64,000 nucleotides of DNA, taken from assembly GCA_014529385.2 (NCBI GenBank), contig CM043967.1, forward strand, positions 6,217,001-6,281,000, in the 5' to 3' direction. The notes under the pieces are model-generated. The model made no database searches. It was not told the DNA's origin and saw only the letters and a list, made by a program, of their open reading frames with translations. Below are positions 10,453 to 20,206 of this stretch, one piece after another. A program made the translations under genes and the position numbers. Numbering within the stretch: position 1 is the stretch's first letter; each line of letters starts with the position of its first letter. Origin of the DNA: Adiantum capillus-veneris (Eukaryota > Streptophyta > Polypodiopsida > Polypodiales > Pteridaceae).

Positions 10453-13400
10453 ATGGCAGCCACCAAATCACCTGCAAAGAACTTAGAGGATGACTATCAA
10501 GGACGACTTAGAAGAAGTGGAGCCTTTTGTTATCCCAGAGGGAACCTTGAATCCCACAAGCACTTGGATTCAAGATGACCTGCTAGAGACTAATGATCTG
10601 AGAATCTACCAAGGAGTATTTAAAGATCCGGAGGGAAATGCAGTGGAGCTACCCATGATACCTCGAGAGCTCAATGAGTTTGTCAGGAGCAAGATGGGGG
10701 ACTACTTGGAGAAACTAGATCTCCACAATTACTTTGAACTGCCTTGCCAACAGGGATTGATGTTAAAAGAGTGTGGGAATTTGTCACCACAATCAAAGAG
10801 GACGGCATAGCCCGAGTTACAGATCTACAAGGCAAGCCTAATACAATGATTGTCATCACAGAGAAGGTGGTGGCAGCAGCACTTGACATCTCTAACAAAG
10901 GAGACAGTGTGACAAAGAGGCGAGATGACATTAAGGTCTACTCGGAAAAGAAGAATAACTATACATTTGAAGATATTGCAAACCCGAAGGTGGCTATCAT
11001 GAGCCATCTATACAATCAATACTTCCACATGTGTACCAAGTGGCCACAGAAATACAGGATGCCACCTGGAGCTATTGCCACCACTTTCACCTGGGCAATG
11101 CAAAAGAGAAAACCAAAGGAGATAAAATATGCCGCTTACATCCACGACAATCTTGTGAAGATGGGGACCAAAAATCCCACCTATATTGTACCTGGTGACT
11201 TGATAACAAAAGTCATCTATGAAGCATTGCATGACAAGGGAAACTGGCCTCTACCTCCCTCACAAAATGATTGTCTCAAGCTAAAGGAAGACAAAGAAGA
11301 AGAACCTCCTAAGGCGCCCAGGGTAGCCACAAGGTTGAAGCGCCGTTTAGAGACAGTGCTAGAAGAGCCACCAGAGCCAAAGAAGGGAAAGAAAGAAACT
11401 CTACAGGTGCCAATCAAGGAAACAAAGTCACAGAAAGCGGCAAGGCTAGAAAGACTAATGGAAAGTTTTAGAGCCAAGAGAGCGCTAAAAGGGGATCTGA
11501 GCGAGTTATGGAAGCCATCCCTTGAGGCTATGGCTGGATCATCTTGAAGGATTCAAAGGGATCAGTTTGAAGATTATATCAAGAACTTCAAGATCTTAGA
11601 TGCTACAGCGAAGAATATCCCAAATATACCTTTTACAGAAGAAGATGTTGACAAAGTGAGACGACAGCTACTACTAGAAGAGCAAGAAGGCCAAGAAAGA
11701 GAGAGGAAAACAAAGGCAGATCGGGATTTCAATAAGAAGCAACCAGCTCCACCATCAAGCCAAGAATCTAGCCCACCACCATCACCACCTCCTCTTAGTC
11801 CTCCACAAACCCAACAAAAAGAGGAGTTGAACAAACAAGAAGAAGAAGAAAGAGGAAGAGAAGAAGGCAAAAGTTGAGCCAAAAGATGAAAGGCCAGATC
11901 CAAAAGAAAGAGACTATAGAATATTTCTTGATCTCCTAGGTGCTGGATACTCTCGAGAAGAGGCAACTAATGCAGATTTTGAGTTGTCGAGCACAAGACC
12001 CAAGGAATATATGCAGAGCCCTCGATTAGTGGATTTAAAGGAGATGGCCACAGATACAGTGGATCTACAGCCACAAACTAATGATTGGGATGTAGTGATG
12101 CAAAAACTCACCGGGCTAAGAGCAAGGTTGATGGCCAATGAGATTGAAATTGATAATCTCAAAACAAATGAAGTTATCAAAGCTGAAGTAGACTCAGTGC
12201 AAAAGTAGGACCAAGAGAACATAGAGAAACAAACCAAGCTGCAAGCCGATCTGGACGCGGCACTACAAAGATGCCAAGAGATGGAATGACAGAGTCAGGC
12301 AACAGAACAAAAGCTTCAAAGAGCAGAGGAGGAATACAAGAAAATCAGCAAATCACTGACAGATGCGGAGAAAGAGAGGGACAATTTGACAATGCAGGAT
12401 GAGTCCAAAGAGGTTGAAACTTTGAGGAATGCTAAGGAAAAGGCTGAGCTAGAACATGAGGCAAGCCAGGATGAAGTGATAGAGCTAAAAGATAAAATGA
12501 AAGTGAAGGATCAAACCATCATTAGGGAAAATTTAAACTCACAAAGGGGCCTTATAAGGAGTTTGACTTCCTCTCTCATATCCAAAATGGGCGTGCGGTA
12601 ATCTTTTTGCAAATCAACTATAAACTTGGCGGAGATTGGGCAGTTAGAATCTACTCTTCAAGTTATTTCTATTGATATATAGCACACCCTGAAATTCCTC
12701 ATATTTTGAAAGATTCTATTTTTGATTCTCTTGTGATGTGACAACTCTGTCTAGAATCTAGAGAATAAAAAATAGAATCTTTCAAAATATGAGGAATGTC
12801 ATGGCGTGCTATATATCAATAGAAAGAGCTTGAAGAGTATATTCTAACTGCCAAATCTCCGCCAAGTTTAGAGTTGGTTTGCAAAAACTTTACTGCACGC
12901 CCATTTTGGACATGAGAGAGGAAGTCAAACTCCTTATAAGGCCCCTTTGTGAGTCCAAATTTTCCCTAATGCCAAAGGCTAAGGGCATCTCCGGCCAGAG
13001 TCAGATCTTCTACCTGGACTGTCACTGCTTCAGAGAATGATCTATATGAATAAGAGATGAAGGAACTCCAAAAGGAGTTGACACTAGAGAAGAGACAAAG
13101 ACTGATGCTGGTTGAGGGCTCCCTAGTAATGCAAAACCGTCTGGAAGATGAGAACAAGGCCATGAAATATGAGCTAGAAGCCTTGAAAGAGAAGATGGAC
13201 GAGGAATTAAAGAGATTGCAAACAGAAAATGAAGACACCAAGAGGAAGCTAGAAGAGGATGAAAAAACCAATGCAGATTTGAACGACCTCTTAGTGAACA
13301 TGGGAGATCAAGATGAACAGGAAAAGAAGGCATATCAGAAGCAGATAGATGAGCTGAAAGGCCAACAACAAACTGAAGAGCAACACTTGAGCACAGGGCC

Positions 13401-14381
13401 AGCAACAATGGAAGGCATTGACATAGAAAATGTGTCAGATCGAGTGGACACCACTATGCAAGAGGACATCCTTGTGGGACCATCACAAGAACCCCAGGAT
13501 CTGACACAAGAAGAAGAAGAAAATCTACAGAAGGCAATATAAGTGGCAATAAAAGACACGGCCAAAGAAGCAATGGAGTGGGAGAAAAGATTATTTTAGT
13601 CTATGACCATTCAGAAGTTAGATGCCAATATCATTCGGCATGAATGGCTACAACCTTCTCTCCCATATCCTCTTTTAAAGTATGAAGATGCTACAATAAA
13701 CAAACGGATTAAAGAGGAGCCAATAGTGCCACTATACAAAGCAGATATCTCCAAACCAGAAGGAGTTAAGCTGATTGTGGACTCTCAGCCAAAGTGGAGA
13801 AATACATGGCTAACCAAATACCCGCAGTATTTAGCTCAACTAGTAGAGGCGCCTAAAAGAGTCCTAGACAACCTTAGCTTTTTCCCTCTACCAAGGATGT
13901 GGACCTGGAAAGCCCAAGAGCTACTGCAGAAAAGCCAACCCACATGGCTCAACTACCCAAAGCTGCCAGGCTTGACGACAGGCAAGAGGATGAGTGAGCA
14001 ATACATGGTGAAAACCCTAAATGGTGCCATTAAATTGTTCATTGGATCGCCTGACCTCTTTTGCATCATGCTCAAAAAAATGTGTAAAACCCTTCTGGCG
14101 GTTTTTGAAATCTTTAAACCTGGACAGGCAACGGACAGAGTCTTCTTCTTCCAAGACACATATAGATGTGCATATGATCTGTCTGCTCAGCCTTCTCATG
14201 AGGTGATACATGCCCTTTATCAGAGAATCATGTTTCTGCCCTCGTATCACCTCCAGGCCTTTTGAAGAAGCCTTCTACACTGGTTTCTTCACCATCAATA
14301 CAGAAATATTTGGCCCAACATTACTGGCTCAGCATGCGCGAAATGAGTCTCTTTTGAAGATGCGCGAAAGCCTACACTAAA
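10453..14381 (+). pseudogene. Element A extra 3' ORF (aORF), coiled-coil protein
   Basis: This lies downstream of pol, where an env gene would sit. Regions in order: an N-terminal globular part (10,490-10,745 and, after a frame change, 10,744-11,547) with TTIKEDGIARVTDLQGK; a Pro/Glu/Lys-rich linker (about 11,650-11,900); long coiled-coil segments (11,984-12,524 and 13,057-13,542, rich in E/K/L/Q heptads); and a conserved C-terminal domain (13,603-14,381) with QPSLPYPLLKY, TWLNYPKLPGLTTG, EQYMVKTLNGAIK and IMFLPSYHLQAF. No signal peptide or membrane helix was seen, so it is not a typical envelope protein. Homologues: element B 52.4-56.0 kb and X 20.2-21.6 kb. The N-terminal part recalls the putative plant transposon protein domain, from memory and unverified. 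Frameshifts, stops and a foldback insertion at 12,525 disable it. Confidence 0.75.
12525..12966. mobile_element. MITE-like foldback element inserted in element A aORF
   Basis: A 442-bp foldback has terminal inverted repeats of about 200 bp on each side. It starts GGGAAAATTTAAACTCACA and ends with the inverse, TGAGTCCAAATTTTCCC. The arms continue through CTTATAAGGAG and its inverse, and GATTCTATTTTT and its inverse, leaving a short central loop near 12,735-12,760. It is flanked by TA on each side (ATTA before, TAAT after), consistent with a TA target duplication (Tc1/mariner-like) or, less likely, a 3-bp one. It carries no coding capacity. It interrupts the coiled-coil region of the A aORF and is absent from the B homologue. 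Confidence 0.8.
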
Positions 14382-14420
14382 GAAGCAGCTCTACTGCCAT
14401 GTTGGGGACGACATGAACTA

Positions 14421-14432
14421 GGAGGGGGGAAG
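14421..14432 (+). promoter_or_regulatory. 3' polypurine tract of element A
   Basis: GGAGGGGGGAAG sits directly before the TGTTAG start of the 3' LTR. It primes plus-strand cDNA synthesis in LTR retroelements (family knowledge). The context GACGACATGAACTA matches the GACGACACAGGCG context of the element B 3' PPT. Confidence 0.8.
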
Positions 14433-15354
14433 TGTTAGCGGCTGGACACACCCAACGGAGGATGATTGCCCGGCAGGATATTATTTTTTGTAATTACTCT
14501 TTAATTGAGAAAAACCATCATTTCACCTTTGTAAATAGTGGGGCTTGCAGAAGCTTCCAGATTGTATCCTATTTTTGACATTTACATTAAGTGAATGGTT
14601 AAATTGGAACATTAGGGTTTGAGATTGTAAGGTATTTATACCACTTTTGACCTTAATGCAAAAAACCTTGTCATTTTATAAGTTTTGTCTGTGTGAGTGA
14701 GCGTACTCTATGTACGAGAGAGAGTGAGCGTTTTATCTTGACGCTATGCGCGCACTGATGGTCGGAATTGAGTGTAGAGAAGTGCAGCGTGTTGCCCCCA
14801 AAGAGAGCTACGCGCCAACACCTACATTGCGTGTGTACAATCTGGCTTTGCGAGCTCGACTCACGAGCTATATCTGGTGATTCAATGAGCATACGTTGTC
14901 TGTTTTTGCATTTCAACATATCCACGTATTCACATTGAGTAGAGCTACACATTAGGCACTTAGTTTTTGGAAACGACGACCTGCAAATTTCGACCAGACA
15001 TCCTATGTGATTTTGCACCTGGTGTTTAGGGTTGGGGTTTTGGTTCATGGACCTTAGGGAGAGCGACCTATTGGTGTTAATAGGTTTTCCTTCAAGTTTC
15101 GTAGAGTTTCAAGAACGTTTGATGGGTATTTGGCTCTTGAAAGCATTGTGGGAAATCTCCTCTTAGGTACTCCTGAAGGTTGTAGCTTAGACATTGGGTA
15201 GAGACCTCTGTAGGAATTAGTCGGGAGTCGGTCGAGTGTAGATCGACACCCTATGCTTGCTTCCACGCGCCTGCGGGTGGAGCTTCGTCCTTAGCTGACA
15301 AGTCTTGTTAGGTGAGTTCTCGTTGTGCTGACGTCCGTCGCGGCGTATCCTCCA
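14433..15354 (+). repeat. 3' LTR of element A (about 922 bp)
   Basis: It starts TGTTAGCGGCTGG after the PPT and is placed to end at CCTCCA, giving a length close to the 901-bp LTR of element B. Shared marks with B: TGTTAG start, CTTCCAGATTGTATC, a TATA box (TATTTATA at 14,633) and TTTTATAAGTTTTG. The sequence continues directly into Copia integrase coding DNA at about 15,355, implying that A was inserted in element F. The end position is inferred from length and reading frame because no left flank is in the window. A GGTGAGT donor-like site lies at 15,311. Confidence 0.65.
14996..15005 (+). promoter_or_regulatory. Half-palindrome of the A array inside the A LTR
   Basis: AGACATCCTA, the exact arm of the internal palindromes of element A, occurs 563 nt into the LTR and is followed by TGTGATTTTG instead of the inverted arm. 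In both LTRs of element B a B-type arm (GTTAATAAT) lies 569 and 550 nt into the LTR, also followed by ATTTT. Equivalent position with family-matched sequence suggests a functional link. Confidence 0.6.
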
Positions 15355-16390
15355 ATAGTGGATCTTTCTACTTTTTGTTGTTAGTCAATGACTTTAGTAG
15401 AAAGATATGGGTGTATTTCATTCGTGAGAAGTCTGAATCTTTTGGAAAGTTTGAAATGTGGCAAAAGCTTGTAGAAAATGAAACAAGAAAGAAGGTGAAG
15501 AAGCTTCGCACAGATCGAGGAGGATAATTCATCTCAAATGAATTCAACAACTACTACAACGAGGATGGCATAAAATGACACCTTAGTACAACTTACACAC
15601 CACAACAAAATGGAGTTTTGGAGCATTGCAATCAGATGATGGTATAAATGGCAAGGTGTATGCTCAAAGCCAAGAGTATGCCAGATTCCTTTTGGGCCAA
15701 AGCAGTATGTACAGCAGTGTACATTCTCAATCAAAGATTCATTTTGGGCCAAAGCAATAAGTACAATAGTGTACATTCTCAATCGAAGCTACACAAATGC
15801 TTTGAAAGGGAAAACGCCTCAAGAAGCCTATCCTGGTAAGAAACCTTTGTCTTGCATTTCAAAACATTTGGGTGTTTCCGTTATGCACATATTCTTGATT
15901 CACAAAGAACAAAGCTAAAAGCCAAAAGTAAGAAGTGCGTATTTCTCAGATACAGTGAAGAGTCTAAGGCTTATAGACTCTATATCTAGAGGCAAAGAAA
16001 ACACTCAACAATCAAGATGTGGTATTTGAAGAAGGGCCACATACGATGGAGAAACCAGGTTTGGCCACTTTCTCAACAAATGAAGAAATAACTCACCATG
16101 TGCCAGACCAAATTCAGGTAAAAAATCAAGAGGAGGAGTTGTTCAACGAGGACAACTCAAATAAATCTAACCAACCTGTTGTTGCAGCGTCACAGGAAAA
16201 GCCACTACCAAAGTGGGCTCAACAGCTTTTTTGACGCTCGAAACCCTCAAATTTCACATTCCTCGTGAAGAGGAGGGGGGTTTGCAACAGTCAAAGAGAA
16301 TAGAGGAGCAAATGAGAGCCTCTAAACACATCATCAACATGGCTCTCATGACAAAAATTGTGGGCTCTGTGAAGGAGCTAGCCTCCATCA
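15355..16390 (+). pseudogene. Element F (Copia) integrase and linker
   Basis: This is Ty1/Copia-type integrase in the order PR-IN-RT-RH. FYFLLLVNDFSRKIWVYF and KKLRTDRGG (second catalytic Asp) are clear, then a stop, then TPQQNGV (third catalytic region, with E-to-H/other change near VLEHCN), ARCMLKAKSMPDSFWAKA and a 52-bp tandem duplication (about 15,690-15,790). The segment 15,840-15,990 matches the conserved CFRYAHILDSQRTKLKAKSK tail. An acidic, Ser/Asn-rich linker follows (16,019-16,234). No gag or protease is seen because coding DNA starts at the A LTR border. Multiple stops show it is dead. Confidence 0.8.
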
Positions 16391-18060
16391 ATGAGGCCAT
16401 GGCTGATCCAAAGTGGAAGGAAACAATGTAGGCCAAATACGATAGCATGACAAAGAATGACACTTGGGAAGTAGTGGATCGGCCTCCAGAGAAGAAAGTC
16501 ATCGGCACAAAATGGGTGTACTGTTAGAAAATAAGACATAGCTAAATAGATAATTGAGTAGATTACTTAATGTAGAGAGACAGATTTATATACACGAGAT
16601 TATAGAGTAGAGAGAGAGAGAGAGTACACACGATATACGTGGTTCACCCAATGTGGGCTACGTCCACGGGAAAGCAGCCACTCAATGGCTTTAGTACTTC
16701 AAAACAAGAAGTAGTTTACAAAGGGGTTATACCCTTAATGGAGCTCCCGCCTTGCTTCACTCTCACCACCTCACACTCACCTTGTTGCATCAACTTCACA
16801 CTATGAAATGTGTGTAGAAATGGCCTCCTTTTATAGGCCAAAAGGGCTGCACTCTCTTATGAGAGACAGCCATGTGTAGCCACCTATCTGCGAATAAGTC
16901 CAAATCGGACCCTCCAATCTGCCCATGTGTGGCCGCCCTTGAGAAGACAATTCCGCTTTTGAATTCGGCCACCGGCCACCGGCCATTGACTTCCGACCAC
17001 CGGCCATCGGCCATTGACTACCGGCCACCGGCCAACCGACCGGTTGTTTTCCGACCACTTTTCGGCCGCTGTCCGGCCATAATATTCCGGCGAAAAAGAA
17101 TATTCCGGTGAAAAAAAAGTCTGGCCTTTAAAGTTGCCCCTGATTCTTGTCCATGAAAATTTTGGTTTCCGGTGAGTGATTTTCCTTCACGCACGATGGC
17201 TTCTCCTCATAATGGGGGCCTTACAAATGTGCGCTTTTACCACAGAAAATTACAAGGGTAAATCAGGCTCCATACTTAACATGTACAAGCTCAAGCATAA
17301 AGCTGATGGCTCTTTGCAAAAGTACAAAGCCAGGTTAGTAGCACAAGGATTCTCTCAAGTCAAAGGGTTTGATGTTAGGGACACCTTCGCTCTCACAACT
17401 CAAATGATAACTAGTCTTCTTATGCTTGCTCTTGCTCCTATCTATTTATGGGTTGTTTACCAAATGGATGTTGTGTCTGCATTTTTGAATGGACTTCTCA
17501 CAGGGGAGGTGTATATTGAGGAGCCACCATGGTTTGAGACGTCTCATTCAAAACAAAAGGTTTGCAGATTGAAGAAGGCTTTATATGGTCTGAAATAGTC
17601 TCCAAGAGCATGGTATGTCAAAATTGATAAGTTTTTAAAAAACTTGGCTTTAGAAGAAGTGCTTCTGAAGCGAATTTATATGTGCTTAGAGAGAATGGAA
17701 AACTAGTCATTATTGATAATCACAGGTGACCACAAAGAACTGATCCAACAAACTCGTGAGAGTTTGAGTTACGAATTCAAAATGACAGACTTACGTTTGT
17801 TGCATTACTATTTGGGGATTGAGGTTTTTCAATCCTCAAAAGGTATCTTCATCTCTCAACAAAAGTATGCAGCATAGATCCTAAAAGATTTTGGCATGAT
17901 GGATTGCAAACCTGCGAGCACTCCAATGGAGGTAAATGCAAAACTCTCCATGGAAGATTCTTCTCCCTTAGTCGACATTAAAAAGTACAAAAAACTTGTG
18001 GGAAGCTTAATTTTCCTGTGAAACACTAGGCCGGATACTTCTTTTGCAGTAGGTGTTTTA
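16391..18060 (+). pseudogene. Element F (Copia) reverse transcriptase, split by solo LTR G
   Basis: The N-terminal RT part (16,391-16,521: MADPKWKE, WEVVDRPPEKKVIGTKWVY) continues after the G insertion at 17,282 (YKLKHKADGSLQKYKARLVA, QGFSQVKGFDVRDTFA, VVYQMDVVSAFLNG, VCRLKKALYGLK). A stop follows LYGLK. The catalytic YVDD segment expected near 17,710-17,725 is lost in a small deletion (the sequence runs LVIIDN and out of frame). The thumb region (YYLGIEVFQSSKGIFISQQKYA) is recognisable to about 17,875. Copia RT copies the element RNA into cDNA. This copy cannot. Confidence 0.85.
16522..17281 (-). mobile_element. Solo LTR G (760 bp) inserted in element F RT
   Basis: It is flanked by the 5-bp direct repeat TGTAC (16,517-16,521 and 17,282-17,286). 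On the plus strand it runs TGTTAG...TTAACA. On the minus strand it resembles the 3' LTR of F: TGTTAAGTAT start, TTTGTAAGGCCCCCAT, GAGGAGAAGCCA and a TATAAAAGGAGGCC promoter (plus 16,824-16,835). It is therefore a related Copia-family LTR in the opposite orientation, left by LTR-LTR recombination. Removing it restores the RT reading WVY-KLKH. It contains a GA repeat (16,608-16,624) and GC-rich CCGGCCAC repeats (16,970-17,040). Confidence 0.9.
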
Positions 18061-18580
18061 AGCAGGTTCTCCAACCAACCAAGAGAATCTCACTGAAAGG
18101 CATATATGCGAGTTCTTATGTCCATCAAAGGTACTTTGGGCCATGGCATTGCCTATGGCATTGACACAAACACTCTTAGTGGGTATTGTGACTCCGATTG
18201 GGCAGGAGATTGTGACTCTAGAAAGTCAATTTCTGGATGTTGCTTCTCACTTGGTTCTGGAGTGTTTTCTTGGATTAGCAAGAAGCAACGAACCGTCGCT
18301 CTTTCTTCAATGGAATCAAACTATAAAGCTGCTTGTTTTGCAGCTTGTGAAGCAGTTTGGCTAAGGTGATTCCTCATGGACTTAGGCCCTTTCTCTTCAT
18401 TCATCAACAACACTTCAATGCGAACAACCAGAGTTGCAAGGCAGGTTGCCAAGAACCCGATCTTCCATGTATGAAGATAATTGTGCATATATCTTCACCA
18501 ATGCTCTAGGGAAAGACCAGCCACTTCGACATTTTCATCAACTTGGAGTTGGCACGGCCAACATAGAGCATCTTCGGGTG
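18061..18580 (+). pseudogene. Element F (Copia) RNase H
   Basis: YCDSDWAGDCDSRKSISGCC (first catalytic Asp region), FSWISKKQRTVALSSMES and AACFAACEAVWLR match Copia RNase H, which degrades template RNA during reverse transcription. The C-terminal tail keeps IFTNALGKDQPLRHF near 18,494. The frame from 17,880 to 18,105 is interrupted by stops. It ends just before the PPT of F. Confidence 0.85.
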
Positions 18581-18586
18581 TTCATT

Positions 18587-18595
18587 GAGGGGGGG
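18587..18595 (+). promoter_or_regulatory. Polypurine tract of element F
   Basis: GAGGGGGGG lies immediately before TGTTGGTATAC, the start of the 3' LTR. Confidence 0.8.
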
Positions 18596-19342
18596 TGTTG
18601 GTATACTTGCAATGCCCAGCTCGCTTAGTTTTTCCACCACAATATATGTTGCACAATTTGTAAGGCCCCCATATGAGGAGAAGCCAATGGTGCACATATA
18701 TTTGGTGGATTCCAGCTTCGCACGCTGATGAGATCTCTATTTGTGATCATGGATGGTACGGAGCAAATTTAGGGCCAAATTTTTTGTCCCCAAGACATTT
18801 TATTCCTTTTTGCCAGAATATTCCTTTTTGCCAAAATATCTTGGTCGAATGATGACCGGAAGACAATTGGAAAATGGTCATCTGGTGACCGATTGTCCGT
18901 GGTCTTTGCCCGGTGGCCGAATTTCCTTGGCCAGTGGTCGAGTTCTAGGAGGAATTGTTTACCCAAAATCGGCTACACATGGGCACGTGGGAGAGTCCTA
19001 CATGGACTTGGTTATCTAAGGGCAAGTGCACATGGGCGTTTAGAGGCTCCCTTACATTTATATAAGGAGGCCTTTTCATGAGTAATTCGGAAGAATGGTG
19101 TGCACACTTGACACACACAACACATCTTTGTGTAAGGATTGTTAGTCCCTTGTATTCCTACTTGCTTTGGTTGTCTAAATTTCCATCTAAGCTCTACCTT
19201 GAGAGTGCATGGGTAGATGACGCCATCACTTTGTAATAGTGTGCTAATCTAAAGTTTTTAATTTTCCACTAATCTACTTTGCATCATATTTCTCTCTACT
19301 GTCCTTGCTACTAGATCCTTATTGTATTCCACATTTCTTACA
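18596..19342 (+). repeat. 3' LTR of element F (about 747 bp)
   Basis: It starts TGTTGG after the PPT and ends TTTCTTACA. TATA box TATATAAG is at 19,059-19,066. It is related to solo LTR G (reverse orientation). The right flank (AAAAT at 19,343) is the start of element X sequence. The matching left flank lies outside the window. Confidence 0.75.
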
Positions 19343-20190
19343 AAAATGTCAAAAAATAGTGATTTAAGCACTCAAATTTGTAATTAAGGATCACAAATGC
19401 ATCGTAACAAACCACAACAGAGCTGACAATGCTTACACTTAATTAAAAGAGCATGGAAAGAGAAACACAATGCAAGTATCAAAATTTAAAAGGGATTACC
19501 CAATCATTACAAAAGTTGATTACAAGTTTGAGCTTTGTAGTCGCTTGAGCATACGTACAACAGAGCTCTTTTCCTTCCAAAAAGATCCTCCTTTCACATT
19601 AAAGTTATTAACCTTTATACCTAGGGATCTCTAAATGGTCAATGGTGGGCTCACATGGATCTTTACAAGTATCATAAAAGAATTACATCTCATAGAATTG
19701 ACGTGCTACTCTAGAATGAGGATTTACACAAAGTATCAATACACTAGCTCAAAAAAATAATAGACTACAAATGTGGTCCGGCTATGTGTCCGGCTAGGTG
19801 GGTGCCCATTTGGTCAATCCACTAACAATGATCCATGTACCTTTTTCCAGTTTCTAAACCAGAGCAAAGGCATCAGATCCTAGATGCCAAATAAAGCAAT
19901 GATTTAAATCCCAAAAGCTTTCAACCATAGTATCTCTATACCATGCTAAATCAAATGGTGAAGATAGATTCTCAAAATGTGCTCCAACATGGATCGCAAT
20001 CCATGTACTTCTGCTTAAGAATTGACTTGCCACACATTGACCAAGTGCCTATAGTTTCCTAGTCACATTGGTGAAGTTTGGTCAAATTTGGAACTGTTTG
20101 CTCAACTTATGCTCATTTTTCATTTTATGGTCAAGTTTGCATTATTTTGACATTTTGACAACCTTTGAATCAATTTGTGGACCCTAAATA
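19343..20190 (+). other. Element X noncoding tract with its own palindrome and half-sites
   Basis: No gene is seen. A 20-bp palindrome with one central mismatch lies at 19,987-20,006: arm ACATGGAT, core CGCA, inverse arm. Half-sites ACATGGATC at 19,653 and GATCCATGTAC at 19,830 place three centres 166 and 168 nt apart. Phrases such as CATTGGTGAAGTTTGGTC resemble the unit flanks in element B. The position just before an aORF homologue is the same as in A and B. Confidence 0.55.
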
Positions 20191-20191
20191 A

Positions 20192-20206
20192 CTAAATTTT
20201 TTCTAG
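20192..20206 (+). promoter_or_regulatory. Putative 3' splice site before element X aORF
   Basis: CTAAATTTTTTCTAG combines a branch-point-like CTAAA with a T-rich tract and an AG. It sits at the start of the aORF-like region, as in elements A and B. Confidence 0.4.

Noticed and set aside
11574-11966. A Ser/Leu/Cys-rich minus-strand open frame resembling a membrane protein
   Set aside because: It is the complement of the Pro/Glu/Lys-rich linker of the A aORF. Its composition is a by-product of that.
10453-14381. aORF as a retroviral envelope gene
   Set aside because: It has the env position and an acceptor-like site, but no signal peptide, transmembrane helix, cleavage site or Cys pattern was found in A or B.
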